A stretch of DNA of 64,000 bases from positions 248,001 to 312,000 of the forward strand of contig JBJLEF010000005.1 of assembly GCA_045565995.1 (NCBI GenBank), written 5' to 3'. This document shows positions 45,093-54,476 of the stretch, piece by piece. The stretch comes from UBA721 sp002705165. Lineage in GTDB: Bacteria; Planctomycetota; Planctomycetia; Pirellulales; Pirellulaceae. The notes beneath the pieces are model-generated. The model saw only the letters and a list, made by a program, of their open reading frames with translations. It did not search any database and was not told the origin of the DNA. The first letter of the stretch is position 1. Each line of letters begins with the position of its first letter. Both the position numbers and the translations under genes were made by a program.

Positions 45093-45692
45093 ATGCAAAC
45101 ATTTGATATCATTATGACCGTCGTGCTCGGAGGATCTATTCTGATCGGCGCGTGGAAAGGGATGATCTGGCAGATCAGCATGGTCAGTTCAATCGTCGTG
45201 AGTTTTTTTGTGGCGAGGGAATTCCACGGTGGTTTGGCAAATGCCATGAGCGATATTGGTGAACCATGGAACAAATACTTAGCCATGGGCGCAATCTACA
45301 TACTCACTTCGCTGGCAATCTGGATGTTTCATGGTTTTCTACAAAAGCGGCTTGAAAAGCACGACATGAAAACCTTCGACCATCAAACAGGGGGACTCAT
45401 GGGAGTTGTAAACGGTGCCCTGCTCTGCTCGGTCCTCACCGTTACCATGATCGCTTTTACGGATGAAGAATCTCATACCACCATTGCAGAGTCAAAATCC
45501 GGTGTTTACGTCAACAAAATGGTGATGGCGATCCGCAGGGTAATTCCTGAGGACATCGCAGAACCGGTCAATGAGCATTTCGACAGGCTTGATTTGATCA
45601 TTCAACAACGGAAGGCTGAGCAGGAAATAGACGATGCCGTCAACAATGCTGTCGAAGACGTGAAGGACGAGATCAAGGAAGCCTTGGAATAA
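45093..45692 (+). CDS. CvpA-family membrane protein
   Basis: A 199-residue protein with four hydrophobic segments (about 5-25, 28-48, 65-85 and 105-125) and the CvpA-like pattern MQTFDIIMTVVLGGSILIG and WKGMIWQI. The C-terminal ~65 residues are an acidic, charged helix. CvpA-type proteins are involved in envelope or biofilm functions that are poorly understood. It follows dtd by 11 bases. Confidence 0.8.
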   Translation: MQTFDIIMTVVLGGSILIGAWKGMIWQISMVSSIVVSFFVAREFHGGLANAMSDIGEPWNKYLAMGAIYILTSLAIWMFHGFLQKRLEKHDMKTFDHQTGGLMGVVNGALLCSVLTVTMIAFTDEESHTTIAESKSGVYVNKMVMAIRRVIPEDIAEPVNEHFDRLDLIIQQRKAEQEIDDAVNNAVEDVKDEIKEALE

Positions 45693-45707
45693 ACGTCCCT
45701 TGGAGAC

Positions 45708-46367
45708 TTAGACTTCTGCTTGTCCTATTTCCTTTTTCCGTCTCTCTGTCGCCGCCACGATTTCCTGGATGATCTCGTAATGAGCACCGATCTTTCCGAC
45801 CTGCTGAAGAAATGAAAAGATCAGAAACATCGTACCTAGAATCGACAGAATAAAGTGGACACTCACCCAATCAGCACTCGAATCTATTTCGGTAGCCGGG
45901 TCAGACGCGCCACCAAAAGCAACAATCAGAATGATCGTGAGTACTCCCGTAAGTGACCAGGGAAAAGTGCTTTTTTTAAGACGGGTACTTCGGCGAGCAA
46001 ATTCGGGATCAAGACGATAAGCATCCACCACTTCATTACACCACTTCGTTGTACCGATGAAGTAGGTCATGCTAATCGCATTGACCAAAACACAAATAAT
46101 TGCAGTGAACACTCCCAACAAAAAATGAAGACTATGCCTTTTTTTGGCGGGCGTGTGATTCTCAGCCGCAAGCCTCAAGGCGGCCTCGGCCGCTGTGACT
46201 GCCTGTTCATCCATTTTCATTCTGGCCTGAGCATAAGCATTACTTGCTTCCTTGACAGCCGTAGCTTTACCGTTGAGATCACCTACCCACAGGCCAACTC
46301 CAAAATTAGAGATCAAAAGCACCGTGGCGAAACATGCCAGAACAAAGAAAATACGTGCCACACCCAT
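45708..46367 (-). CDS. Integral membrane protein of unknown function
   Basis: A 219-residue protein with four clear membrane helices (about 8-27, 84-104, 136-153 and 168-188), an N-terminal extracytoplasmic loop with an Ala-rich coiled segment (residues ~30-70), and a charged C-terminal tail. No recognised family. It is convergent with the CvpA-like gene (15-base gap). Confidence 0.75.
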   Translation of the reverse strand: MGVARIFFVLACFATVLLISNFGVGLWVGDLNGKATAVKEASNAYAQARMKMDEQAVTAAEAALRLAAENHTPAKKRHSLHFLLGVFTAIICVLVNAISMTYFIGTTKWCNEVVDAYRLDPEFARRSTRLKKSTFPWSLTGVLTIILIVAFGGASDPATEIDSSADWVSVHFILSILGTMFLIFSFLQQVGKIGAHYEIIQEIVAATERRKKEIGQAEV

Positions 46368-46468
46368 GGCCCTTTCAACAGGGAAGTCTATCGCTACTTT
46401 TCAGTCTAAACGCAGGCTTGTGAACTGATAAGACCTACGATACAGCCTAATCTACTTCTCACAAGCGA

Positions 46469-47479
46469 TTACTCCGTAATGTACTTATCGAGGAAGGCCT
46501 GAGTGCGATCGACAATTACCTGTTCACCGCGTTGGTATTCAAACTGCGAGGAATTCATATCGACTAGTCGAGTGATGTCATAAAGCTGTAAAGACACCAT
46601 GGGCTTAGCGGTCTGATCTGCCAAAATTCGCAAATACTGAATCTCTCGAGGTATGAACTTGTATTCGACATCCCGTCCCAACACCAACTGCACTGCGTCA
46701 GGCAGATGGGCCGGCAACTGGGTACCTGAATTAAATTGTTCAATAATTCGCTCTTTCACTTCCGACTTCCAGGTACCGACCATCACCCAAACCGGAATAT
46801 CTTCATAGGTAGCTTCTTTGACACTTCTAAAATCGAAACACAAATCAATGGAAGTCAGTAATCGTGGTAAGCCACCCATGGCAATATTGGCTCCCCAGTT
46901 GGCGGTAAATTTCCCGACCCCATTTTCACGTTCATATTCTGCTAGTTCATCCTGAATAAAACGAACATCGATACGACTCAGTGTGGTCCCTTCCGTAAGA
47001 TTCTCACGTGTCCAAAGGTGACGTCCATCGCAAACCTGAATCACACTTGAAGTCTTTTCGCCGACCTGAGTTTTAAGCTCAAACCTTAGCCGTTTGATGG
47101 AATCATTGCCAAATTGCCTGTAGTGCCCTGTTCCGACCAATTGCTGGTCGAACATATGGATCTTATGACGAACCGAAGCCTGAAAACGGGATTCCGAGTG
47201 AAGCTGGACAATCGCACGCTTCAGAATCGCCTTCGAATCTGTCAATAACTCTTCAGCAGCCGCCTGCGTTTTCTCTTGGGGTTGAGCTGTGGTATCCATT
47301 GGATTCCCGTCGGCATCGACTGGAATTCCGATATTAAGCGAAGAATTATTTTCAACCGTAGAGGCCGTCTGGGCATTCAATTTGGGAAAGATGGAGGTGC
47401 TTTGGTAAGCGTTTTCAGCCCCATACAGAATAAAACCTACTAAAACGAGGCCTGTAAGTATGGGTAATTTGTACTTCAT
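46469..47479 (-). CDS. Membrane-anchored exported protein of unknown function
   Basis: A 336-residue protein with one N-terminal membrane anchor or signal (LPILTGLVLVGFILYG) and a long exported part with few Cys. It has a pattern (QFGNDSIKRLRFEL, VCDGRHLWTRENL) that recalls outer-membrane lipoprotein-sorting-like folds, but I cannot assign it. It starts 102 bases from its minus-strand neighbour and is divergent from the lipoprotein gene at 47755, sharing a promoter region with several inverted repeats. Confidence 0.7.
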   Translation of the reverse strand: MKYKLPILTGLVLVGFILYGAENAYQSTSIFPKLNAQTASTVENNSSLNIGIPVDADGNPMDTTAQPQEKTQAAAEELLTDSKAILKRAIVQLHSESRFQASVRHKIHMFDQQLVGTGHYRQFGNDSIKRLRFELKTQVGEKTSSVIQVCDGRHLWTRENLTEGTTLSRIDVRFIQDELAEYERENGVGKFTANWGANIAMGGLPRLLTSIDLCFDFRSVKEATYEDIPVWVMVGTWKSEVKERIIEQFNSGTQLPAHLPDAVQLVLGRDVEYKFIPREIQYLRILADQTAKPMVSLQLYDITRLVDMNSSQFEYQRGEQVIVDRTQAFLDKYITE

Positions 47480-47585
47480 AGTCCGGTTGTGCCGATTTTA
47501 TCAAAGATTCGTACTGTAACGTGCCGATTACTGCCCACAAGGAACCATTGTTTCCTTGCGCCGATATCGGTGACTCCTTTGGGTT

Positions 47586-47644
47586 AGAAACATTTTAGAT
47601 GTTTCTCTATTCAGGGGTAAAGCTCAATCATTTTCGAATTGAGC
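47586..47644. promoter_or_regulatory. Two perfect inverted repeats in a divergent intergenic region
   Basis: AGAAACAT/ATGTTTCT (47586-47593 and 47599-47606, 5-base loop) and GCTCAAT/ATTGAGC (47622-47628 and 47638-47644, 9-base gap) lie between two divergent exported-protein genes. Neither has a T-run, so they look like operators. A weaker 7-bp repeat (CAAGGAA/TTCCTTG) sits just upstream at 47538. Confidence 0.45.
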
Positions 47645-47754
47645 CTCGACGAACAAAAACTTTACCGCTCCGGATGGGCTGTAAATAGATAAGTCAAAAC
47701 TCAATAGCAAATTCCATTTACCGTTGTGCAAGTAAAACTGCCATGGGGGAAAAC

Positions 47755-48825
47755 ATGAAGACTTTTTCAAGATTTTGGGCTGTAGTCGCAATCGCAGCCC
47801 TGATGACCACGGGTTGCCAAACCTTCGAGCAACACAATCTACCTCCAGCTGACCAGCTGCTTCATCCCGGACCTGGTGTTGATGGTCCTGGACCAGGTGT
47901 CCTGATGCCTCAAGCGCCAATGATGCAACCGCAAGCTGGTATGGCACCGGCACCGGGGCTGTCGATTCAAGTCATCTTCAACCGCCCAACCGGTATGCAG
48001 ATTGGTATCGATACCACCCGTAATGGCAGCTATGAAGGCCAAACACTGGTGACACCCGCTCGCCATGACTTTATGGTTGGAGCCAACGGCGACTTAGCTC
48101 GTATGAAGTTAAGTAATATCGAAGGACACGAAGCTATTGAGTTGTTCCCCACGATTGAGATCGCTCCTGTAAATCCACGTACTGCGGCTTACTTGGATCA
48201 CAATGCCATCCCTATCCAGTTCACTAACGAAGATTTCGATCAGGTTGCCACTGGCAACTATGTCACTAAAGTTATCTATCTCCCGGATCCGGAATTTCAG
48301 GATCTGGCACTTGCGAATGTAGAGACGCTTGTTAGCACTCGTCTGGATCCAGGCGACGATCCCATTGTCGAAGCAGATCGACGCGGTAGTATCATGGCTA
48401 TCCTGCGAATGGGCAACAAGTTAAAAACTATTAATCCAGCTGCACCAGCAGCGGCTCCCGCTGCCTTTATGCAAGGTGGGCATGCTGCTCCGGGATTACC
48501 GATGACGATGCCGCCAAACTACGTTTCAGGTCTTTCCACTCCACCATGGGGCACGCCTATGACGGCCACCAACGTTGGCGTACCAGGCCCTCCACATCTT
48601 CCATTTGGAGCTCCTGCCGGAATGCAGTCCTATACCATGCATAATCACACCAAAGTGAATATGCCCGAGCCTGTCCAGCATTTCAATGTTCATATGCGAC
48701 AAACACCCGGCTATAGCTATCCAAAGCCTGTCGATACCGTTCGTATTCGTGAGCACAACTATAGTCCGGCGGCCATTAACCAACAGCCATTGCGAGTTCG
48801 CAATCAGGTTGTGCCGCAACAATAG
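47755..48825 (+). CDS. Lipoprotein, paralogue of the next gene
   Basis: A 356-residue protein with a lipoprotein signal (LMTTGC, Cys21), a Pro/Gly/Met-rich low-complexity segment (GPGVDGPGPGVLMPQ), a core domain (about 55-215) and a Pro/Ala/Met-rich tail. The core resembles the adjacent protein: ELFPTIEIAPVNPR, NAIPIQFTNEDFDQV, GNYVTKVIYLPDP and GSIMAILRMGNK here against ELFPTVELLDR, FPIPIHLTAQELRMA, GLFVTRVIYLEDP and GRPMAILRMGSK there. The ATG at 47755 was chosen because GGGGGA lies before it; an ATG 12 bases upstream falls in that site. Function unknown. Confidence 0.78.
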   Translation: MKTFSRFWAVVAIAALMTTGCQTFEQHNLPPADQLLHPGPGVDGPGPGVLMPQAPMMQPQAGMAPAPGLSIQVIFNRPTGMQIGIDTTRNGSYEGQTLVTPARHDFMVGANGDLARMKLSNIEGHEAIELFPTIEIAPVNPRTAAYLDHNAIPIQFTNEDFDQVATGNYVTKVIYLPDPEFQDLALANVETLVSTRLDPGDDPIVEADRRGSIMAILRMGNKLKTINPAAPAAAPAAFMQGGHAAPGLPMTMPPNYVSGLSTPPWGTPMTATNVGVPGPPHLPFGAPAGMQSYTMHNHTKVNMPEPVQHFNVHMRQTPGYSYPKPVDTVRIREHNYSPAAINQQPLRVRNQVVPQQ

Positions 48826-48863
48826 TGTGGTTTTTAACCAGCGACGTTGAATAAGTAGAGAAT

Positions 48864-48898
48864 GCCCACGAGCGGAACATCCGGATTCGCTTGTGGGC
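48864..48898 (+). terminator. Hairpin after the first paralogue (terminator-like, no T-run)
   Basis: GCCCACGAGCG (48864-48874) pairs with CGCTTGTGGGC (48888-48898) with one G-U pair around a 13-base loop. No T-run follows, so termination is unproven. Confidence 0.35.
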
Positions 48899-48956
48899 GT
48901 TAGCTGCATAACAGACCAGCCCCCCAAGGCTGAAACAACCAACCAAAACTCGATCG

Positions 48957-49730
48957 ATGATTTCCTCCCTTCAAAAACTTACGATCGCATTAACCGTCTT
49001 GGCGGTTCTTAGCGGGACGGACGCCCTGGATGCACAACAGTTCCGTCCGGCACCGAATGCGCACTACCCCAATCACGCCTTAATGCCGCCGGGGCAGATA
49101 GGCTCTCAAATGCTGTTCCCGGGTGGACCTATCCCGGGCTATTTCCAGCCTGCCCAGATACGCTGTCCACAAGGAGGAAAGATCTCGGTCGCTACAGAAG
49201 GGAAATTCGTAGCAGGCAGACCTTCAATCCTCAATGTCGGGTTACTTATCGGAAGCCCTTATCGCTTCAAAATTACTGAAATACCCGGTCTTCCGGGAAC
49301 GGAGCTATTCCCAACGGTTGAACTCTTAGACCGTCTCCATCCGCCAGCCGGACTCGAAACGCGATTCCCTATCCCCATTCACCTCACCGCTCAGGAGTTG
49401 CGAATGGCTGCAGAGGGTCTGTTCGTCACTCGGGTTATCTATCTGGAAGATCCGACAAATCCTGTTGTTGTTCAGGACGAAGCCAATCGTCAACGATTCT
49501 TTGATGTCCGGTTTAACGAAGACCCGTTACGAGTCGCCGACGAACTTGGACGCCCTATGGCTATATTACGAATGGGTTCAAAACAACCGCGTATAGACCG
49601 TCAAACCGGGCGATTCCTGTTTTCCTCCCCACCAGTACACAGCATAATGCCGGTCGGACAATCCAACGTTCCAGCCAAACGACTGGAGCGGGCCATTATC
49701 AGTACGCCTTCCATTGGACGACTGAGGTAG
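48957..49730 (+). CDS. Exported protein, paralogue of the preceding lipoprotein
   Basis: A 257-residue protein with a signal peptide (cleavage near TDALDAQQ), then a Pro-rich stretch and the same core domain as the preceding gene (FKITEIPGLPGTELFPTVEL, FPIPIHLTAQELRMAAEG, LFVTRVIYLEDPTNPVV, GRPMAILRMGSK). No lipobox, so this copy is secreted or periplasmic. It ends with a Lys/Arg-rich tail. It is followed 5 bases later by a DUF11-type lipoprotein gene, so the two are in one operon. Function unknown. Confidence 0.78.
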   Translation: MISSLQKLTIALTVLAVLSGTDALDAQQFRPAPNAHYPNHALMPPGQIGSQMLFPGGPIPGYFQPAQIRCPQGGKISVATEGKFVAGRPSILNVGLLIGSPYRFKITEIPGLPGTELFPTVELLDRLHPPAGLETRFPIPIHLTAQELRMAAEGLFVTRVIYLEDPTNPVVVQDEANRQRFFDVRFNEDPLRVADELGRPMAILRMGSKQPRIDRQTGRFLFSSPPVHSIMPVGQSNVPAKRLERAIISTPSIGRLR

Positions 49731-49735
49731 ACGTA

Positions 49736-50992
49736 GTGATGAGCACCCAAAATAAAATACAGGTCCTAAATTGGTTAGTCTTAAGCATTTTCCTGTCTAG
49801 CATGACAGCGTGTATAACACCGGGGGCAACGCCATCAGTTCCTCTGGCAAACCAATCCTTCGGAGAGATGCCTCACCCAAATCAAGCAGCCAGCCTAACG
49901 ATCGGTGACGCTAACTCGAACCTAATTCATCGGGCAAGCCCTGCTGCTCATCAGCAAGGCCTGCCGGACGGACCTGTGACACCTCAGGGACCGACCACGC
50001 TGCCCCAACAAGCCTACACCGGCCCAAATACAGGGCTTCCCTACCCGGCTCAGTGGACTCCACAGGGGATCTCGGCACCATACCCTGAAGACGAATATGT
50101 ATACCAGGGTGGTGATGGGTACCAACTCACGAACGTGGCTCAGGACTTCAGCATTGACAATCTTGATGAGGAAGATACGATCGCACACTATCATACGGTA
50201 GACGGAGACATCGAAATTGAACGCACTAATCGCATTCCAATTTATGCTCCTCGTTTTTCCTCGACACGTCGTATCGATGGCCTAAATCAATACCGCCATC
50301 AAGATCATGTCTACGCGGTAGACAGTCCGCTGGCGTTAGATGGTACGGCTCAAAACATCGGGCAGGAACAAGTCAAACAGCATGTTTCAACACAACGAAA
50401 CATTGGAACTCGTTCAACTTCACTTTATCGTGAAAACCAAAAGCTACGTGATATGGCACATCAGCTCGCCAGCACCGAGGATAGCCAAAGGATGAAGCCT
50501 CAGGTCGGCGATCTACTGAACACCAAAGTGAATATCAAAAACTCTCAGGAAGCCCAACTTAGTGTCCAACAGCAAACCACGCTGACTCAAACCGACGAAG
50601 AGACTGTCAAAGAGTACACGTATGACCTGCTACCTTACAAAATACTGGCCAACAATAAAATCCAGACCAATTACCACTACGAAATCGCTGATGGTAAGAG
50701 CCGACTGGATATTAAAAAGATAGCATCAAAGCAAAACGCATTACCCGGAGAGCTACTTGAATTCACGATCACTTTCAAAAACACCGGGGATAAGGCCATA
50801 GGGAACGTCACGATTGTTGACCACCTAAGCCGTCGACTTGCTTATGTTGACGCCAGCCAGAACTGCACGGTGGAATCTGAGTTCTTTGTAAATCCAACAG
50901 GCAAGGACAGTGCCATCCTTCGCTGGGAAATAACCGAACCAATGAACGTTGGCCAGTCCGCTCAGGTTACCTTCAAGTGTCGAGTTCGATAA
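49736..50992 (+). CDS. Lipoprotein with C-terminal DUF11-like repeat domain
   Basis: A 418-residue protein with a lipoprotein signal (SSMTAC, Cys26), a Pro/Gln/Thr-rich linker, a central acidic segment, and a C-terminal domain of the DUF11/TIGR01451 type (ALPGELLEFTITFKNTGDKA, GNVTIVDHLSRRLAYV, AQVTFKCRVR). Such domains form Ig-like beta-sandwiches on surface proteins. GTG (49736) and ATG (49739) are both possible starts; GAGG fits either. It follows the preceding exported protein by 5 bases and ends 7 bases from the convergent hydrolase gene. Confidence 0.85.
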   Translation: MMSTQNKIQVLNWLVLSIFLSSMTACITPGATPSVPLANQSFGEMPHPNQAASLTIGDANSNLIHRASPAAHQQGLPDGPVTPQGPTTLPQQAYTGPNTGLPYPAQWTPQGISAPYPEDEYVYQGGDGYQLTNVAQDFSIDNLDEEDTIAHYHTVDGDIEIERTNRIPIYAPRFSSTRRIDGLNQYRHQDHVYAVDSPLALDGTAQNIGQEQVKQHVSTQRNIGTRSTSLYRENQKLRDMAHQLASTEDSQRMKPQVGDLLNTKVNIKNSQEAQLSVQQQTTLTQTDEETVKEYTYDLLPYKILANNKIQTNYHYEIADGKSRLDIKKIASKQNALPGELLEFTITFKNTGDKAIGNVTIVDHLSRRLAYVDASQNCTVESEFFVNPTGKDSAILRWEITEPMNVGQSAQVTFKCRVR

Positions 50993-50999
50993 GACAGCT

Positions 51000-53093
51000 T
51001 TAATCTTCCGGGTTTCCCGGTACAAAGAAGAACTTCTTTTGAGACCATTGCTGAACTTCCGCCGTTTTACGGGTATAGGGAAACGCCCCAGCAGGAATCT
51101 CTTTAATCATGGTCCGTTGGCGACTGGCTGCTGCAGCAAACATCTGATCGATGGAAAAGAAGCGACTCGCATTGAGAATCGGAACGGACTCCAAATCTGA
51201 TTCCGCCAGCGTTTCAAGCTCTATTGCATCTAGCTCTTCAAACAAGCTCGCGTACACAACCAGAGTTGCCGAGCCATTAGATCCGACGACGATCCATTCA
51301 GCGTTTTCGTTGACTTTTAACGTTTTTAGCGTTTGAATTGCACGCCGCACATCCCAAACCTGCATTCCGCCAAGCGACTCTCCTAAAAGATAAAAACGTC
51401 GACGGTGTTGGACCTGTTTTCGGGGCGACTGATCCCATACGGTACGCCCGACCCCCCGAGGAGCCACGTAGGCCCAGACAGCATTGTCCTTGAGAGCCGT
51501 TTGGCGAACCTTTTCAAATTCAGGCAAACCTTCAGGTTTCTCCGCGGGAAATACCTCGTCACTTAAAACATCACGATCACCAAACGCATCCTGATAGAGA
51601 CCCAGGAAATCGTTCCAGTCTTTATCACTTTGCACCTGAACAAAGACCTTCGAAGCTTTTACAAGATCCTTACGGTGTACTGTATAAAGCCTTAATTCAA
51701 TCCCTGTCTGGCTGATAAAATCATAGGACGTCATCACCAGGTCTTCCGCATACCCATCTGAAATCTTACGTACATTTAAGTCGACAGGATTTTCTGGCCA
51801 GGCTCGAAATGCCTTTTCCAGCAGCGTGTCCTGAATATCCTCCACTAATAAATCCACTGCGCCCGAAGTATCCGTCACTTCCAGTTCATCAGCTACCGGG
51901 ACAAACGTATGGCTGATCTTCGTGTTTTGTTGATCCTGGGGAAGAGTTTCTGTGAAGACCTGCAATTCTTGCGGTTCAAAAAACTTCTCTGCGGGTACGC
52001 GTATCAGATCATCCTCTCCTTTCAGGTAATGATTAAACCAACGAAAGGCGTGAACTCGCAGTTCCTGCGTATCTTTGTGAGGCCCCGATGTTACATGGAG
52101 TGAAACCTTATCACCAGCCCCCAACAACTCGTAGATCTGACGAGTTTTCATGAACGTGCGATAGACGCCATCGAGAGGAAAGATCCTATCGTTATCCGTA
52201 TTACTAATCAGCAGCGGACGAGGAGCCATCAAAGCAGCAACCATAGGATAGTCCCATTGATATGTATTCACCATGAACATGCAGTCGCAATGTCCCTCGA
52301 CAGTACCGTCCACGACATGGTTCCGTAAATCAGTGATGCCAGCAACGGGGACCGCCACTTTAATCCTTTGGTCCAACGCGGCAATCCACCAACTATAAGC
52401 ACCTCCCCCACTACGTCCTGTCACACCAAGGCGTTCGCCATCCACCTCTTCCCTGCTCTGCAGATAGTCAAGAGCCCGAATACAATTCCAGGCCTCCACC
52501 CCTGCCGGTGTATAACCTCGGTTCAGCCACCAAAAATAGCCGTAGGAATAAGTTCCATGATGAATGCCTTCAATTTCACCCAACTGGAGCGTATCAATCG
52601 TCAAACAAACATATCCATTTCTAGCGAACCAGCTACCGTGATGGTGATAGTTGACTTTGTTACCGTAGGAAACATCGCCTTCTTTCACGCGTCCGTGGCC
52701 GCAAACGTACAGAATTGCGGGCAACTTTTCTTTTCGTTCTTTCGGGATATACAGATTCCCCGTGACATAAAGTCCGGGCCGAGACTGAAAATGAATATTC
52801 TCAACCGTAAACTCCTCATGCTCCGTCGTTCCGGTCACTTGAGGTTGCAAAGCGGTACGTTCCGGCATCGGACTAAGTCCAAGCATTTCCTGAAGTTGTT
52901 GCACGTATTCGGAACGTTTTTCAAGCCAGTCTTCTTTGGTTGCAATCCCTTCCAGATAGCGATTCTCTAATGCTGTTGTACGTAACTGGAAGTACTCTGC
53001 AAGCATGGCATCGCCCCGTGATGTATCAATGGGCTGTTGGCCAACTACCATACAGGGACAAAGAGCAACAAAAGTCAGAATTCGAAGAAACAT
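51000..53093 (-). CDS. Exported alpha/beta hydrolase (acetylxylan-esterase-like), second copy
   Basis: A 697-residue protein with a signal peptide (VALCPCMVVGQQ). The first half has YVCGHGRVKEG, the nucleophile elbow TGRSGGG, LMAPRPLLISNTDNDRIF (acid region) and a candidate His in SGPHKDTQ. The C-terminal ~270 residues are a second hydrolase-like domain with LLGESLGGMQVWDVRR (G-x-S-x-G kept here, unlike in the copy at 18200). The ATG at 53093 was preferred since GAGG precedes it. It shares the overall plan of the hydrolase at 18200 and probably also acts on an acetylated polysaccharide (inference). Confidence 0.83.
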   Translation of the reverse strand: MFLRILTFVALCPCMVVGQQPIDTSRGDAMLAEYFQLRTTALENRYLEGIATKEDWLEKRSEYVQQLQEMLGLSPMPERTALQPQVTGTTEHEEFTVENIHFQSRPGLYVTGNLYIPKERKEKLPAILYVCGHGRVKEGDVSYGNKVNYHHHGSWFARNGYVCLTIDTLQLGEIEGIHHGTYSYGYFWWLNRGYTPAGVEAWNCIRALDYLQSREEVDGERLGVTGRSGGGAYSWWIAALDQRIKVAVPVAGITDLRNHVVDGTVEGHCDCMFMVNTYQWDYPMVAALMAPRPLLISNTDNDRIFPLDGVYRTFMKTRQIYELLGAGDKVSLHVTSGPHKDTQELRVHAFRWFNHYLKGEDDLIRVPAEKFFEPQELQVFTETLPQDQQNTKISHTFVPVADELEVTDTSGAVDLLVEDIQDTLLEKAFRAWPENPVDLNVRKISDGYAEDLVMTSYDFISQTGIELRLYTVHRKDLVKASKVFVQVQSDKDWNDFLGLYQDAFGDRDVLSDEVFPAEKPEGLPEFEKVRQTALKDNAVWAYVAPRGVGRTVWDQSPRKQVQHRRRFYLLGESLGGMQVWDVRRAIQTLKTLKVNENAEWIVVGSNGSATLVVYASLFEELDAIELETLAESDLESVPILNASRFFSIDQMFAAAASRQRTMIKEIPAGAFPYTRKTAEVQQWSQKKFFFVPGNPED

Positions 53094-53274
53094 GGGACAC
53101 CTCAAAGGATCGCTCATACAAGAATGAAGCTATCATTATACTGCTTTAACGACTTACATTCACCGAATAGCAAACTGACCTCGTTTCCGCCAACCCTATC
53201 ACGGATTAAAATAAAAACCCTGCACAAGAAGTGCTTTCACAAACTTACCACTCCATGAAGAAAGCTCCGCCACT

Positions 53275-54372
53275 ATGAGCCCTCTTTCCAAACGTACTCA
53301 ACGTATTGATAGCAGCGGAATCCGCAAAGTTTTCGATCTGGCACGCTCTCTGAAAGACCCCGTCAATTTATCTATCGGGCAACCTGATTTCGATGTTCCT
53401 GAAGTCGTTAAGCAGGCGGGCATCCAAGCCATTCAGGATGGCTATAACGGCTACACGCCGACTCAGGGCCTACCGCAATTACGTGAGAAAATGCAAGCTG
53501 CCGTTGACGCTGAATATGGGCATGAAGATCGTCAGGTTTTTGTCAGCAGTGGAACAAGTGGCGGTCTTGTCCTTGCCATGCAGGCTCTGGTCGACCCTGG
53601 TGATGAAGTTATCTTGTTCGATCCGTTCTTTGTTATGTATGAGCCGCTCGTACAACTTGTCGATGGAGTTCCCGTACTCATCGATACCTATCCGGACTTC
53701 AAAATTGACCTCAGCAAAGTGGAAGCGGCAATTACCGACAAAACAAAACTGGTCATCCTTAACAGTCCTTCAAATCCTACGGGATATGTGCCTTCAAAAG
53801 AGGAGGTACATGCCTTGGGGAAGCTTTGCCTCGAAAAGAACATTGTCTTGATCTCCGACGAGATCTACCGGAAGTTTGATTATGATGGAGAATTCAGTAG
53901 CCCTGCCACGGTGAACCCTAAGACTTTAGTGATTGACGGCTTTTCTAAGAGTCACGCAATGACGGGCTGGCGATTGGGAATGGTTCATGGTCCGTCAGAA
54001 ATCATCTCGACGATGCTGAAAGTTCAGCAGTACAGCTTTGTATGTGCACCCCAGCCCGTTCAATGGGCCGGTATGGAAGCGATGGACGTCGACATTACAC
54101 CCTATGTCGATAGGTATCGTACGAAGCGAGACCGCATCGTAGAAGCATTAAGTAACAAATATGAGATTGTGAAGCCGGGTGGAGCATTCTATGTTTTCCC
54201 TAAAGCACCCTGGGGAACTGGCAGTGAATTTGTAGCCAAAGCGATTGAGAACAACCTCCTGGTTATCCCCGGTAATATTTTCAGTGAAGCGGATACACAC
54301 TTTCGTATTTCCTATGCGGCTAGTGATGAGATCATCGATCGTGGTATCGAGATCCTGCTCAAGATCGCTTAG
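53275..54372 (+). CDS. Class I/II aminotransferase (PLP-dependent)
   Basis: A 365-residue fold-type I aminotransferase. Seen: IGQPDFDVPE, NSPSNPTGYVPSKEEV, SDEIYRKFDYDG, the PLP-lysine segment GFSKSHAMTGWRLG, and the C-terminal FRISYAAS with the substrate-binding Arg. It resembles aspartate/aromatic-type subfamily I-gamma enzymes. The substrate amino acid is not predictable from the sequence. The gene is convergent with clpX and shares the terminator region. Confidence 0.93.
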   Translation: MSPLSKRTQRIDSSGIRKVFDLARSLKDPVNLSIGQPDFDVPEVVKQAGIQAIQDGYNGYTPTQGLPQLREKMQAAVDAEYGHEDRQVFVSSGTSGGLVLAMQALVDPGDEVILFDPFFVMYEPLVQLVDGVPVLIDTYPDFKIDLSKVEAAITDKTKLVILNSPSNPTGYVPSKEEVHALGKLCLEKNIVLISDEIYRKFDYDGEFSSPATVNPKTLVIDGFSKSHAMTGWRLGMVHGPSEIISTMLKVQQYSFVCAPQPVQWAGMEAMDVDITPYVDRYRTKRDRIVEALSNKYEIVKPGGAFYVFPKAPWGTGSEFVAKAIENNLLVIPGNIFSEADTHFRISYAASDEIIDRGIEILLKIA

Positions 54373-54416
54373 TAGGCAGACTCGCTCAGCGTGAAAGACG
54401 AAGCAGTCTTTCGACA

Positions 54417-54456
54417 ACAAAAAAGCCCGTCAATTCCTAGCGGATCTGACGGGCTT
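54417..54456 (-). terminator. Rho-independent terminator of clpX
   Basis: On the minus strand AAGCCCGTCA pairs with TGACGGGCTT (arms 54447-54456 and 54423-54432) around a 14-base loop and is followed by a T-run (the A-run at 54419-54424 on the plus strand). The same stem may also stop transcription from the aminotransferase side. Confidence 0.85.
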
Positions 54457-54476
54457 ACAAGAATAAATAAATAGAA

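Noticed and set aside
52368..52970. A 200-codon plus-strand reading frame
   Set aside because: It is antisense to the conserved hydrolase domain at 51000-53093 and has no recognisable sequence.
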